Shown here: positions 17,177 through 25,832 of the stretch, piece by piece
Position numbering within the stretch: the first letter of the stretch is position 1
Layout: every line of letters starts with the position of its first letter
The notes under the pieces: model-generated
The model's database searches: none
The model's input: the letters and a program-made list of their open reading frames with translations, nothing else
Told to the model about the DNA's origin: nothing
NCBI RefSeq assembly: GCF_017808105.1
Contig: NZ_JADBHF010000002.1
Coordinates: 248,001 to 312,000, forward strand
Source of the DNA: Brevibacterium renqingii
GTDB lineage: Bacteria > Actinomycetota > Actinomycetes > Actinomycetales > Brevibacteriaceae
DNA: 64,000 nucleotides
Direction of reading: 5' to 3'
Program-made: the position numbers and the translations under genes

Positions 17177-20041
17177 ATGACAACGAATCTCACCCGAAAC
17201 GAAGCGCAGAGTCGCACACAGCTGCTCGAGGTCGATACCTACTCAGTCCATATCGACGTCAGCAACGCCGAGACCGAAGACGAGACCTACTTCTCCCGCA
17301 CAGACGTCGACTTCACGGCCGACTCGGCCGGTTCGACCTTCATCGACCTCATCGCCGACTCCGTCTCCTCCGTTCAGATCAATGGTGAGATCCTCTCCCC
17401 CGCCGAGGTGTTCGACGGTGCTCGTGTCACCTTCCCCGTCCGTTCCGGCCGGAATGCGCTGACGATCGAGGCCCAGGCCCGCTATTCCACCTCGGGCGAG
17501 GGACTGCACCGCTTCACCGACCCCGCAGACGGCAAGGTCTACCTCTATACGCAGTACGAGCCCACAGATGCTCGGCGCGTGTTCGCGAACTTCGACCAGC
17601 CTGACCTCAAAGCCGAGTTCAGCTTCTCCGTCACCGCTCCGTCCCACTTCCACGTGCTGTCGAATCGGCCCGAATCGACCTCGGAGCCCGGAAAAGGAAC
17701 GGCGGACGCCGTCACTCACCATTTCCTGCCCACGCTGCGGCAGTCGAGCTACATCACCTGCATCACCGCCGGACCCTATGAAGGCGCGACTGACGAGTGG
17801 ACGGACCCGAAGACCGGGCAGACGGTGCAGCTGGGGGCATGGACGCGTGCCAGCCTCGTCGACCATCTCGACGCCTCCGACATCTTCTCGATCACGAAGG
17901 CCGGCCTCGAATTCTTCACCGCCGAGTTCGACTACCCCTACCCTTGGGGCAAGTACGATCAGATCTTCGTCCCCGAGTACAACCTCGGCGCGATGGAGAA
18001 CCCGGGTCTGGTGACGTTCACCGATGGTCTGATCTTCCGCGACAAGGTCACCGACGCCCAGTACGAATCACGTGCGAACGTCATCCTCCACGAGATGGCG
18101 CACATGTGGTTCGGCGACCTCGTGACGATGAAGTGGTGGGACGATCTGTGGCTCAAGGAGTCGTTCGCCGACTATATGGGCGGGCTGGCGCTGGCCGAGG
18201 CGACCCGGTTCACCGACGGCTGGGTGACCTTCGCGCTGCGGCGGAAGGCCTGGGCCTATACGCAGGACCTGTACCCGACGACGCACCCGATCGTGGCCGA
18301 CATCCCCGATGTCGAGGCCGCGAAGCTCAATTTCGACGGCATCACCTATGCCAAGGGCGCATCCGTGCTCAAACAGCTCGTCGCCTTCGTCGGCAGGGAA
18401 GCGTTCTTCGCCGGATCCCGGCTGTACTTCAAACGGTTCGAGTATCGCAACACCGAGCTCGCCGATTTCCTCGAATGCCTCGCCGAGGCGGCCCCCGACC
18501 GGGACATCGCGAACTGGGCGGGCGCTTGGCTCGGCACTTCCGGAGTGTCGGAGCTCTCCCTGGAGCTGACGACCTCCGATGCTTCATCCATCGGCTCCGG
18601 TTCGCTCCAGGGGCCGGGAGCCGGAGTCCGCATCGCTTCGAGCACCGGCGCGAGGCTGCGGGCGACCGCCGATGCCGACGACGAGGCGGGAGCGGCTTCG
18701 GCCCAGGGCACCGGAGGTCAGGCTCACGCTCCACGCCGCCGGACGGGAGCCGAGAAGATCACGGCTGCGACGATCACTCAGGCCGATTCGGCCGAGGGTG
18801 CCTCTCTGCTGCGTCCGCACACCCTCGAGATCGCCACACTCGGGAGGTCGGGACGCGTGATCGTTCCGCTGGACACCTTCCGCTTCGAGTTCTCGACCGA
18901 GTCCGCCGAGGTCGAACAGCTCATCGGACGCAGCGCCGGAGCGATCACCCTGCTCAACTTCAACGATCTGGACTATGCGCGGGTCCGTCTCGATCCGGCC
19001 TCGACGGAGACGGCGATCACCTCGGCCTCGCGGATCATCGACCCGCTGTCGCGGGCGCTCGTGTGGTCGGCCCTGGACAATGCCGTTCGCGACGGCCTCA
19101 TGCCCGTGCAGAAGTACCTCACGGCCTATGCGCGCAGCCTCGGCAAGGAGAGCCATGCGGGAATCATGGCCGGTCTCAGCCAGACCGCTCTGACCTGCAT
19201 CGACCAGTGGGTGGCCGATCGCAATTTCGACACCGCGATCAGCGGGCTGCTCGGCGCCGCGCTCGACGCCCTGGCTGCGGCGAAGTCCGGCTCCGATGCT
19301 CAGCTGCATCTGGCCAATCTCGTGCTCGCGCTGACGTCACGGACGGCACGCTGTGCGACAGTCGGCTCGGCCGTGGTGATGGGGCGCAGCTTCGCCAGCC
19401 AGATCCTCACGGTGCCGGTCGGTGAGGAGATCGATCGCATGTACCCCGAGGCTCCGGGGACGAGCACGGAGGAGGCCGGCGGCGCCGAGCACTCCTCAGC
19501 GGGACTGCCCTTCCGCGGTCTGATCAACGACCACGCGCTGAGATGGAACGCGCTGACAGCGCTGGTGTGCCTCGGCTGGGCGGATCAGACGGACATCGCC
19601 AGGGAGAATCACTCGGACCCCAGCTCCTCGGGACGGCTCCGCGCCGAAACCGCCAGTGCCGCGCTGCCCCTGCCCATCGTCAAGATCCGGGCGTGGGAGG
19701 CCATCCGCGGCGCGAGCGCGCTGAGCAACGATGTCCTCTCGGCCATCATCTCCGGATTCATCGCTTCGAGTGCGCTGCCGCTCATCGAGGGCTATGTCGA
19801 CGAATACTTCGATGGTCTGCTCGGCTTCTGGACCGACAATTCGATCGAGATCGCCCGGCGCCTGGTGCTCGGCCTCTACCCGCGCTGGTCGGTCGACGAG
19901 GAAGCCGTGGTCGAGAAGACCGACGCGTGGCTGGCCGCCCACACCGAGGCGCCGGCGGCCCTGCGCCGCCTGATCATCGAACGTCGCGACGACCTGGCCC
20001 GTGCCATCTTCCTCAAGTCGACACAGAGCTCGCGCCACTGA
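17177..20041 (+). CDS. pepN: aminopeptidase N, M1 family
   Basis: A 954-residue zinc aminopeptidase with broad N-terminal specificity, acting on peptides in the cytosol. It has the exopeptidase motif GAMEN (271-275) and the zinc site HEMAHMWFGDLV with His305, His309 and Glu328 (LWLKESFADYMG). The C-terminal half is the helical ERAP1-like domain. At about 100 residues longer than most actinobacterial PepN, it carries Ala/Gly/Ser-rich inserts near residues 470-540 and 755-780, absent from the family core. The start is supported by GAGGAGG seven bases upstream. It may help degrade peptides released by the peptidases further along the window. Confidence 0.95.
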   Translation: MTTNLTRNEAQSRTQLLEVDTYSVHIDVSNAETEDETYFSRTDVDFTADSAGSTFIDLIADSVSSVQINGEILSPAEVFDGARVTFPVRSGRNALTIEAQARYSTSGEGLHRFTDPADGKVYLYTQYEPTDARRVFANFDQPDLKAEFSFSVTAPSHFHVLSNRPESTSEPGKGTADAVTHHFLPTLRQSSYITCITAGPYEGATDEWTDPKTGQTVQLGAWTRASLVDHLDASDIFSITKAGLEFFTAEFDYPYPWGKYDQIFVPEYNLGAMENPGLVTFTDGLIFRDKVTDAQYESRANVILHEMAHMWFGDLVTMKWWDDLWLKESFADYMGGLALAEATRFTDGWVTFALRRKAWAYTQDLYPTTHPIVADIPDVEAAKLNFDGITYAKGASVLKQLVAFVGREAFFAGSRLYFKRFEYRNTELADFLECLAEAAPDRDIANWAGAWLGTSGVSELSLELTTSDASSIGSGSLQGPGAGVRIASSTGARLRATADADDEAGAASAQGTGGQAHAPRRRTGAEKITAATITQADSAEGASLLRPHTLEIATLGRSGRVIVPLDTFRFEFSTESAEVEQLIGRSAGAITLLNFNDLDYARVRLDPASTETAITSASRIIDPLSRALVWSALDNAVRDGLMPVQKYLTAYARSLGKESHAGIMAGLSQTALTCIDQWVADRNFDTAISGLLGAALDALAAAKSGSDAQLHLANLVLALTSRTARCATVGSAVVMGRSFASQILTVPVGEEIDRMYPEAPGTSTEEAGGAEHSSAGLPFRGLINDHALRWNALTALVCLGWADQTDIARENHSDPSSSGRLRAETASAALPLPIVKIRAWEAIRGASALSNDVLSAIISGFIASSALPLIEGYVDEYFDGLLGFWTDNSIEIARRLVLGLYPRWSVDEEAVVEKTDAWLAAHTEAPAALRRLIIERRDDLARAIFLKSTQSSRH

Positions 20042-20047
20042 ACCGAC

Positions 20048-20090
20048 GCAGATGGCCGGCGCCCCATCCATGGGGGCACCGGCCATCTGC
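20048..20090. terminator. bidirectional hairpin terminator pepN / NlpC gene
   Basis: Arms of 18 bp, GCAGATGGCCGGCGCCCC (20048-20065) and 20073-20090, have a single mismatch and a 7-nt loop. The hairpin begins 7 bp after the pepN stop, between convergent genes. Confidence 0.88.
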
Positions 20091-20116
20091 ATTTCCGCTG
20101 TGCTGTCTGCCGACGG

Positions 20117-20193
20117 GCCTGCCGACAGACAGACGTGGCATCGGCCTGCCGGCAGACAGATGTGGCATCGGGTCTGCCGACAGCGAGATCTGG
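20117..20193. repeat. 27-bp tandem repeat, about 2.8 copies
   Basis: Units at 20117 and 20144 start GCCTGCCG(A/G)CAGACAGA and end in TGGCATCG; a third, diverged copy runs from 20171 to the stop of the NlpC/P60 gene. It lies directly behind the pepN terminator. Confidence 0.85.
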
Positions 20194-20194
20194 G

Positions 20195-21283
20195 TCAGAG
20201 GATCCGACGGGCTCCGGAGAATTCGTTGCCCGTGTCCCACTTCTTCCAGTCGGTGACGTAGACGTCCTTCGAGGCGTTGGGCGAGTGGATCATCTTGCCG
20301 TCGCCGATATACATGCCCACGTGGTGGACGGTTCCCGATGGAGTCGAGAAGAAGAGCAGGTCACCCGCCTTGAGGTGCGACGATGATACGGCCTTGCCTG
20401 CCCTCGCCTGGTCGCCCGAGTCGCGCGGGAGATCGATGCCATGGGCTCGGTAGATGCTGTAGGTGAACCCGGAGCAGTCGAATCCGTAGGCGGAGACTCC
20501 TGCCCACAGGTAGCGCAGGCCGTCGAACTGCTTCGCGGTCTTCACGAGGTCCTTGCCGCTGGGCTTCTCGGGCTTCTCACCGACGTCATAGACCGCTACG
20601 TCATCGGCGTCTATCCAGGCAGCGCCGCCGCCGGGGAGAGCGACGCGAACGTCGTCGACGTCTTGGGCGATGAGCGGCAGGTCGACATTGAAGCTGACGT
20701 CGGCGCCGGTGTCCTTGGTGAACTCGATGCCCTCGAGTTCACTCTTCGGCTTCGTCACGACGGCACGCGGCTGCTCTTCGCGGAGCTTTCCGAAGCGGTC
20801 GTTCTCGACCAGCTGCTTCGACGGCAGCCAACCCGGGTAGCCCTTCTTGTTCTTCGGGGTCTTCTGATCCTTGACGCTGACCCGGGCCCATTTGCCCTTG
20901 ATGTCGAGGACAGTGACTTCCGAGCCGTAAACCGCCTGCGTCTCGGTCTTACCGGTGAGGCCTCGACGCACCTCGGTGCTCTTGAGGTTCTTGTTCCACT
21001 TAGCGAGGTCAACAGGATGGCCGAGGGCAGGCTTATCGACTTTTCGGGGAGCCTTGCGGTCGGCCCAGAGGGTGGCCACCGTGACATCGACGTAGGCCGT
21101 CTCGCCTTTTTCGATCTTTCCGTCGCTGATCCGTTCGAGTTCCTGGCCGGGAACGACATCAGCTGTGATGTCCGCTGACGTTGCGGCGTCGGTCGAGGAC
21201 AGATTGCTCGACAGTGCGGGAGCACCGGCGCCGAAAACCAGTCCGACCCCAAGTGCTGCCGAAACAGCAATTTTGGTACGCAT
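20195..21283 (-). CDS. secreted NlpC/P60 peptidoglycan endopeptidase with SH3-like domains
   Basis: A 362-residue exported protein. Signal peptide: MRTKIAVSAALGVGLVFGAGAPALS, with cleavage probably near residue 25-30. Two SH3b-like regions follow (about 60-155 and 160-235), each with Trp/Tyr-rich strands. The C-terminal NlpC/P60 domain (245-362) has catalytic Cys270 (YGFDCSGFTY), His321 (VHHVGMYIG) and a third polar residue, His333 (IHSP). This SH3-SH3-NlpC plan resembles gamma-D-glutamyl-diamino acid endopeptidases such as Bacillus YkfC, which cut stem peptides. It could provide extracellular muropeptides for the transporters downstream. Its transcript has a leader of probably more than 100 nt. 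Confidence 0.88.
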   Translation of the reverse strand: MRTKIAVSAALGVGLVFGAGAPALSSNLSSTDAATSADITADVVPGQELERISDGKIEKGETAYVDVTVATLWADRKAPRKVDKPALGHPVDLAKWNKNLKSTEVRRGLTGKTETQAVYGSEVTVLDIKGKWARVSVKDQKTPKNKKGYPGWLPSKQLVENDRFGKLREEQPRAVVTKPKSELEGIEFTKDTGADVSFNVDLPLIAQDVDDVRVALPGGGAAWIDADDVAVYDVGEKPEKPSGKDLVKTAKQFDGLRYLWAGVSAYGFDCSGFTYSIYRAHGIDLPRDSGDQARAGKAVSSSHLKAGDLLFFSTPSGTVHHVGMYIGDGKMIHSPNASKDVYVTDWKKWDTGNEFSGARRIL

Positions 21284-21300
21284 TATTTCTCTTTCGGTCT

Positions 21301-21317
21301 GCGGGCATCAGGCCCGC
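21301..21317 (-). promoter_or_regulatory. hairpin just before NlpC/P60 ribosome-binding site
   Basis: Six-base arms GCGGGC and GCCCGC around a 5-nt loop lie about 17 bases before the start codon, adjacent to the purine-rich GAAAGAG. It could influence translation initiation. The 284-bp gap to the next gene (21284-21567) lacks the GGGGAACC and GGGTGAAT signatures of the ydaO c-di-AMP riboswitch that often precedes such genes. A TAGGAT -10-like hexamer on the minus strand lies near 21435. Confidence 0.35.
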
Positions 21318-21567
21318 GCGGGGGAAGTCTCCGAAGGTGCGCGTGCGCATTCGGCGTACTCGATTCTCCTTTGACGCTGCCGTCCCTCGCAGGTCGACCT
21401 CGCTGCCGGCGAATCATTGCACGGTGTCAATCCTACCGACGGTTCGAGGACCGCCGACGTTCATGACACTGTGACAGGATAACGTGCTCTGCCGTCGGTT
21501 TGAAGTCCACTTGCCCGATTCGATGCCGAGCTGAGACTTCGATGGGGCATCGGACGCGGTTGAAGTC

Positions 21568-22650
21568 TCAGGCCGCGGCGCCGAGGAGCTCGGCAGCCAG
21601 GAGCTCGATCGTCTGGATGCGACCGGGGTCCTCGCGCAGGTCCTCGCCTTCCATCGCTCCGGCGATCGGCTGGATCATGATCTCGTCGACATCGAATCGT
21701 GCTGCGAGTTCTTCGAGTTGCGCAACAGCCGACTTCGTGTCGCCGATGATCCAGTTCTTCGACATTTCCTCCCCGACCATGCGTTCGCCGTCGTTCATGA
21801 CCGATCGGACGTCGTCGCCGGCCAAGTGCAGCTTCTCCATCGGGCCGCCGGTGCGCAGACGTGACATCTGCAGCTGGAAGGGCTCGGAACGCAGCTGTGC
21901 CTCTTCAGCAGTGGGTGCGACCACGACGTTGGCCGTGACGAAGGTCTGCGGTTCGTCTCCATAGGCGCCCGGAGTGAAATTGTCGCGGTAGATCTTCATC
22001 CCCGTGGTCGCACCGGAGGCGAAGTGATTGGCGAAGACGTAAGGCATACCGAGTTCGGCGGCCAGCCGTGCCGAGTATCCGGACGACCCGAGCAGCCAGG
22101 GCAGAGGCTGAGTGCCCGGCACTGCCGCCGGTGTCGCCTTCAGCACGTGTTCGCGGCCGCCCTGCAGAGGGATGCGCAGCCCTTCGGGGGCCATCAGACC
22201 GAGGGTGTCGATCACATGCTGCGGGAACTGCTCGACGGGGTCGATGGCTCGCCCTTCCCGGTCGACCATGCGGCCTTCGCCGAGGTGGCCGCGCACCGCC
22301 GCCGACGTGATGGGGTCCGTGCCGGGTGCGCGTCCGATGCCCAGGTCGATGCGGTCACCGTAGACCGCAGAGAGCAGAGCGAAGAGTTCGGCGACCGCCA
22401 GCGGCGCGTGGTTGGGAAGCATGACCCCGCCGGATCCGAGTCGGATGTGCTCGGTGCCCTGCCCGAGGTGCATGAGCTCGGGGCCCGGCATCGTCGATGC
22501 GATGGAGGGCATATTGTGGTGCTCTGCGACCCAGTAGCGGGTGAAACCGAGGCGGTCTGCCGTATCGATGATCTGCTTCGAGGCGGCGAACGAATCTGCG
22601 GTGCTCTGTCCGGTGCGAACAGGCACGAGGTCAAGAATGGAAAGCTTCAT
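21568..22650 (-). CDS. LLM class flavin-dependent oxidoreductase
   Basis: A 360-residue luciferase-like monooxygenase. The ATG at 22650 (MKLSILDLVPVRTGQ) matches the family N-terminus; upstream codons in frame are unrelated. Signature features are RYWVAEHHNMPSIASTMPGPELMHLG (AEHH region), LGSGGVMLPNHAPLAVAE, RIDLGIGRAPGTDP and WLLGSSGYSARLAAELGMPYVFANHF. This subgroup (sometimes called MsnO8-like) uses reduced flavin; the substrate is unknown. It follows the DUF222-HNH gene by 82 bp on the same strand. Confidence 0.9.
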   Translation of the reverse strand: MKLSILDLVPVRTGQSTADSFAASKQIIDTADRLGFTRYWVAEHHNMPSIASTMPGPELMHLGQGTEHIRLGSGGVMLPNHAPLAVAELFALLSAVYGDRIDLGIGRAPGTDPITSAAVRGHLGEGRMVDREGRAIDPVEQFPQHVIDTLGLMAPEGLRIPLQGGREHVLKATPAAVPGTQPLPWLLGSSGYSARLAAELGMPYVFANHFASGATTGMKIYRDNFTPGAYGDEPQTFVTANVVVAPTAEEAQLRSEPFQLQMSRLRTGGPMEKLHLAGDDVRSVMNDGERMVGEEMSKNWIIGDTKSAVAQLEELAARFDVDEIMIQPIAGAMEGEDLREDPGRIQTIELLAAELLGAAA

Positions 22651-22732
22651 ATCGAAAGCAACAGCAGTCGCGAGGCGTTCATTCCTGGCGGCCCGTTCAG
22701 GGCCCGACCGGGATTGAATGGGATTGCAGGAC

Positions 22733-24844
22733 TCAGCCGAAGAGAGTCTCGCCGATCTCGCGTGCAATGAATCGGGCGTGGAGAATCGGTTCTCTGGCTT
22801 GGTCGATCGATGCTGGAGGCACCCACGCCGGCCGGCCGTCTGCGAGCATTCGGCAGAACCAGTCGGACTTGTCGATCAGGTGGTGATGGGCAGAGCATGC
22901 CAACGTGAGGTTGTTGACGTCTGTTCTGCCTCCTCTCGCCCAGGGGACGATATGGTGCGCCTCGCACCAGCCAGGTGGCGTATCGCAGCCGGGGAAGGTG
23001 CACCCTTGGTCGCGACTGGCAAGAATCGCAAGCTGCTTCTCGGTTGCCAGTCGTCTTTCGGTAGCCAGTGCCATCGATTTCGTCTTCTCGCTCATGAGGT
23101 GGAAGAAGACCGAGCCGTTGAGCCCGTCGAGTGCGGCAGTCGTGATCGGAAAGGGCGCCTCGTCTCCGGTGGCTGCCCTGCCGGTCCGCGAGACGAGGTC
23201 CTCGGCCTTGGCCGTGACGACCAGGGCGTAGGCGGCTCCTGCCTTGATCCGGTTCATCTCGATGCTGCCGATGAGGCTGGAGAAGCGTTCGTAGATGCGT
23301 CTGCGAACACTGGGCTGTTCGGCGGCCATTGCCACCAGCGAACCGTCTTCCCTTACTCCCGCCCCCTGTGGGATCTCGCCGTCATCGCCCGCCTGCGGGA
23401 GCGAGAAGTCGAGCGAGGGGTCGAGGCAGTCCGAACGGTCTCCGCGCAGAACTTCGGTAAAGGCATCGACGACTGTCTGGTCGAGCGCCTCGGCGGCGCC
23501 GTCCTCGCTGACCTTCGACTTCTCATCGGTCTTGATCCGGGAAGTGAGCAGCCCGTTGAGGACTCCGCCGGTCTCTTCGTCGAGGCGGCCCTTGAACGTC
23601 CAGGTTCCGTCTTTCATCTGGCGCAGATTGACGTTGAAGTCCTCACGGTCGGCCGCCTCCTTCGGCGGAGCCCCGTCGGGATCGATCCAGCCGAGGATCT
23701 CGTCGAAGAGCACATGGATATCGCGCACGCGCACCGTCGGTGCCTTTTCGACGAGCAGCCTTTCGGCCTCGATTCTGTCGTCTTCGGCAGCTGTCGGCGG
23801 CAGCGCCTTGAGGCACTTGATAATCGTCGTCGCCTGGTTCGACGATAAGGCGCCCTCACGCAGGGCGGCGGCGAGGATCGGGAACTTCGCTTCGATCGAT
23901 TCCCCGCTCATACTGGTCCGTTTGCCCAAGTGCTCGGCGAGCTGCGTCCTGCGATAGGCCTCATGAGAGGAGAGGTTCAGGCGGTGCTGCACCAGAGCCT
24001 TCGTCGTCTTGGCTCCGAAGTCGCGGGGCGTTCCGACTCGTTCGAAGACGGAGAGCGTGACGATCGACAGGGATTCCGTCAGCCGGTCCAAGGTCTCGAG
24101 CCCGTCGAGCACCGTCACGGCATCGTCGGGGCCCATGGGGCGGGTGAAGTCGTGCAGTTCCCCGAGCAGCCCCTGCAGTCTGTCGATGCTCTCAGTGACT
24201 TCCGGAGCGATGTGGTTGAGATCCGACCAGCGATACTCATCGAGCAGCGGATGTGCGCTTGCAGCCACGTCTCTGCTCTCGGCCACGGCTCTGTGCCGTT
24301 CGGTGCGTTCGAATTCGGCAGCATGCTCGGCTTCGCGCTGCTGCCGCTTCGATTCCTCGTACCGTGCTTCGAGCTCGTCCCACTCGGCGTTCGCACGCTC
24401 GATCTCCTCACGGCGCTGCGGATTCCTTCTGAGGAACTCCTCATGCTCGATGGCACGCTGAGCCTCACGCTCTTCGCGCTTCTCCTGCATCCAGGCTGCC
24501 TGACGCGCTTCGATCTCTTCGATACAGGCCTGGACTTCCGCCTCATTTCGCGGAGGCCCCGGATCAGGCGACCACAGGCCCTCACCGCCCCGGAAATCGC
24601 TGCCCTGAAGCGCTGAGGAGTTCGCCGCGCCGGCTTCTTCTTCGGCATCCTCCTCGACCGGAGATTCGGCGGTGCCGTCGAATCGATCGGCCAGGGGGTG
24701 CCCGGTGAGGTCGAACCCTGCTGCTTCGAGAAGTTCCCGATAGGTCGGCTTCTGGTCTTCGGGAGAGGCGGGCAACGGGGATGGCTGTGGGTCAGCTTCG
24801 GAATCGTTCTGCTCGTCGTGCCTGCGGTCGGGGATGAGAGCCAT
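22733..24844 (-). CDS. DUF222 / 13E12 repeat family protein with HNH endonuclease domain
   Basis: A 703-residue protein. Residues 1-230 are very charged, with long Glu/Arg/Ala helices (coiled-coil-like, about 105-200). Residues about 245-560 correspond to DUF222, and residues 620-680 form an HNH motif (CTFPGCDTPPGWCEAHHIVPWARGG … NNLTLACSAHHHLIDKSDW) with His-His and Cys pairs for metal binding. Many actinobacteria carry multiple copies of this family, which is linked to mobile or multicopy elements; its function is uncertain. It is longer than the usual 400-500 residues because of the N-terminal extension. Confidence 0.9.
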   Translation of the reverse strand: MALIPDRRHDEQNDSEADPQPSPLPASPEDQKPTYRELLEAAGFDLTGHPLADRFDGTAESPVEEDAEEEAGAANSSALQGSDFRGGEGLWSPDPGPPRNEAEVQACIEEIEARQAAWMQEKREEREAQRAIEHEEFLRRNPQRREEIERANAEWDELEARYEESKRQQREAEHAAEFERTERHRAVAESRDVAASAHPLLDEYRWSDLNHIAPEVTESIDRLQGLLGELHDFTRPMGPDDAVTVLDGLETLDRLTESLSIVTLSVFERVGTPRDFGAKTTKALVQHRLNLSSHEAYRRTQLAEHLGKRTSMSGESIEAKFPILAAALREGALSSNQATTIIKCLKALPPTAAEDDRIEAERLLVEKAPTVRVRDIHVLFDEILGWIDPDGAPPKEAADREDFNVNLRQMKDGTWTFKGRLDEETGGVLNGLLTSRIKTDEKSKVSEDGAAEALDQTVVDAFTEVLRGDRSDCLDPSLDFSLPQAGDDGEIPQGAGVREDGSLVAMAAEQPSVRRRIYERFSSLIGSIEMNRIKAGAAYALVVTAKAEDLVSRTGRAATGDEAPFPITTAALDGLNGSVFFHLMSEKTKSMALATERRLATEKQLAILASRDQGCTFPGCDTPPGWCEAHHIVPWARGGRTDVNNLTLACSAHHHLIDKSDWFCRMLADGRPAWVPPASIDQAREPILHARFIAREIGETLFG

Positions 24845-24892
24845 GTTCTCTGTGTCCGTTCATCATCATTGATGGTTTCGACTTATCCATAC

Positions 24893-24926
24893 TCTAATCC
24901 ACGATTAGAACAGAGTCCATAGTTCT
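24893..24926. promoter_or_regulatory. nested inverted repeats upstream of DUF222-HNH gene
   Basis: TCTAATC (24893-24899) and GATTAGA (24903-24909) are perfect 7-bp arms around a 3-nt spacer. An overlapping pair AGAAC (24907-24911) / GTTCT (24922-24926) follows. The stretch is AT-rich compared with its surroundings and is about 50-80 bp before the start codon, where a promoter or operator is expected. In the rest of the 414-bp gap (24845-25258) I find no gene. Confidence 0.45.
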
Positions 24927-25258
24927 GTGCGATTCTTTCGCATTTCTTTTCGTGCTGTTCGAACGAGTGCTATTTGAGCACCTTTGGCAGACCGTCGATT
25001 CAGCTTCGACGCGTCGATGTCAGCCTACGACGCGCAGGTGACACGAGAATCGCGAGGCGAATCGCACCGTCCCGCGGTCGAGCAGGGCAGAACTGCTCTT
25101 CAGCGACCGAGGGGCTGAGCAATCCGGACGTTGGGTCGACGCCGGCGCAATCCTATCCGGCACCCACGTCCTCGCCTGCGCAGTCCTCGCCGGCAGTCAC
25201 GTCGACGCCGACCTCATCACTGAATCGGCCGACCAGCCCACCCAGCCAACGGAAGAGT

Positions 25259-25654
25259 TCAGTGGGCGGCCTTCACGCACAGCACCGGGGCCGCGGCGTC
25301 GAGGATGACCTTCTGGATCGTCGACCCGAGGAGGAACTTGCCGACCGGGGTCCGCTTCCTGGTCCCGAGCACGATCAGCTCGGCGCCCACCTCGGTCGCG
25401 GTGTCGAGGATCTGTTCGGCAGGGTCGTACTCGCTGCCGAGCGTCAGCACGCGGAATTCGACGTCGGACCTTCTCAGGTAGTCCTTGACGGATTTGAGCT
25501 CACCCTCGCCGAGGCGGTAGGAATCATTGCGCTGAGCCGACCGTGATGCGTTGACGACGACCAATTCTCCGCCGTCCTTCTTCACATGGGCGATTCCCGC
25601 ATCGAGAGCGGCATGGCCGGCGGGGTTGTTGACGTAACCGACGAGAACAGTCAT
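25259..25654 (-). CDS. universal stress protein, UspA family
   Basis: A 131-residue single-domain Usp of the typical size. It shows the N-terminal strand MTVLVGYVNNPAGHAALDAGI and the C-terminal nucleotide-binding segment LIVLGTRKRTPVGKFLLGSTIQKVILDAAAPVLCV. The classical motif is G-x2-G-x9-G-S/T; here the second Gly is replaced by Lys (GTRKR), so ATP binding may be altered. It lies downstream of an amino-acid permease gene on the same strand with a 178-bp gap. Usp genes are often paired with APC permeases. Confidence 0.9.
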   Translation of the reverse strand: MTVLVGYVNNPAGHAALDAGIAHVKKDGGELVVVNASRSAQRNDSYRLGEGELKSVKDYLRRSDVEFRVLTLGSEYDPAEQILDTATEVGAELIVLGTRKRTPVGKFLLGSTIQKVILDAAAPVLCVKAAH

Positions 25655-25832
25655 TCTTCACCTTCATTGGGTTGAGCCGAACAGTGCTGAGTGGAACGGT
25701 CGGAGCCCCACTGCTCCAGGATAGCGAGATGCGGCGCCGCGCTCCGAGACCGTCGCCGTCCCAGCGAGGACACTGCCCCACGGAACGGCGCACAGCCTCG
25801 GCGCCACATCGGCTCCACGCGCGGCATCGGCT

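Noticed and set aside
21284..21480. Possible c-di-AMP (ydaO) riboswitch before the NlpC/P60 gene
   Set aside because: The conserved GGGGAACC and GGGTGAAT blocks are absent.
24980..25258. Possible small gene in the Usp/DUF222 gap
   Set aside because: The open frames there are Arg/Ser/Pro-rich, lack a start signal and overlap the Usp coding region.
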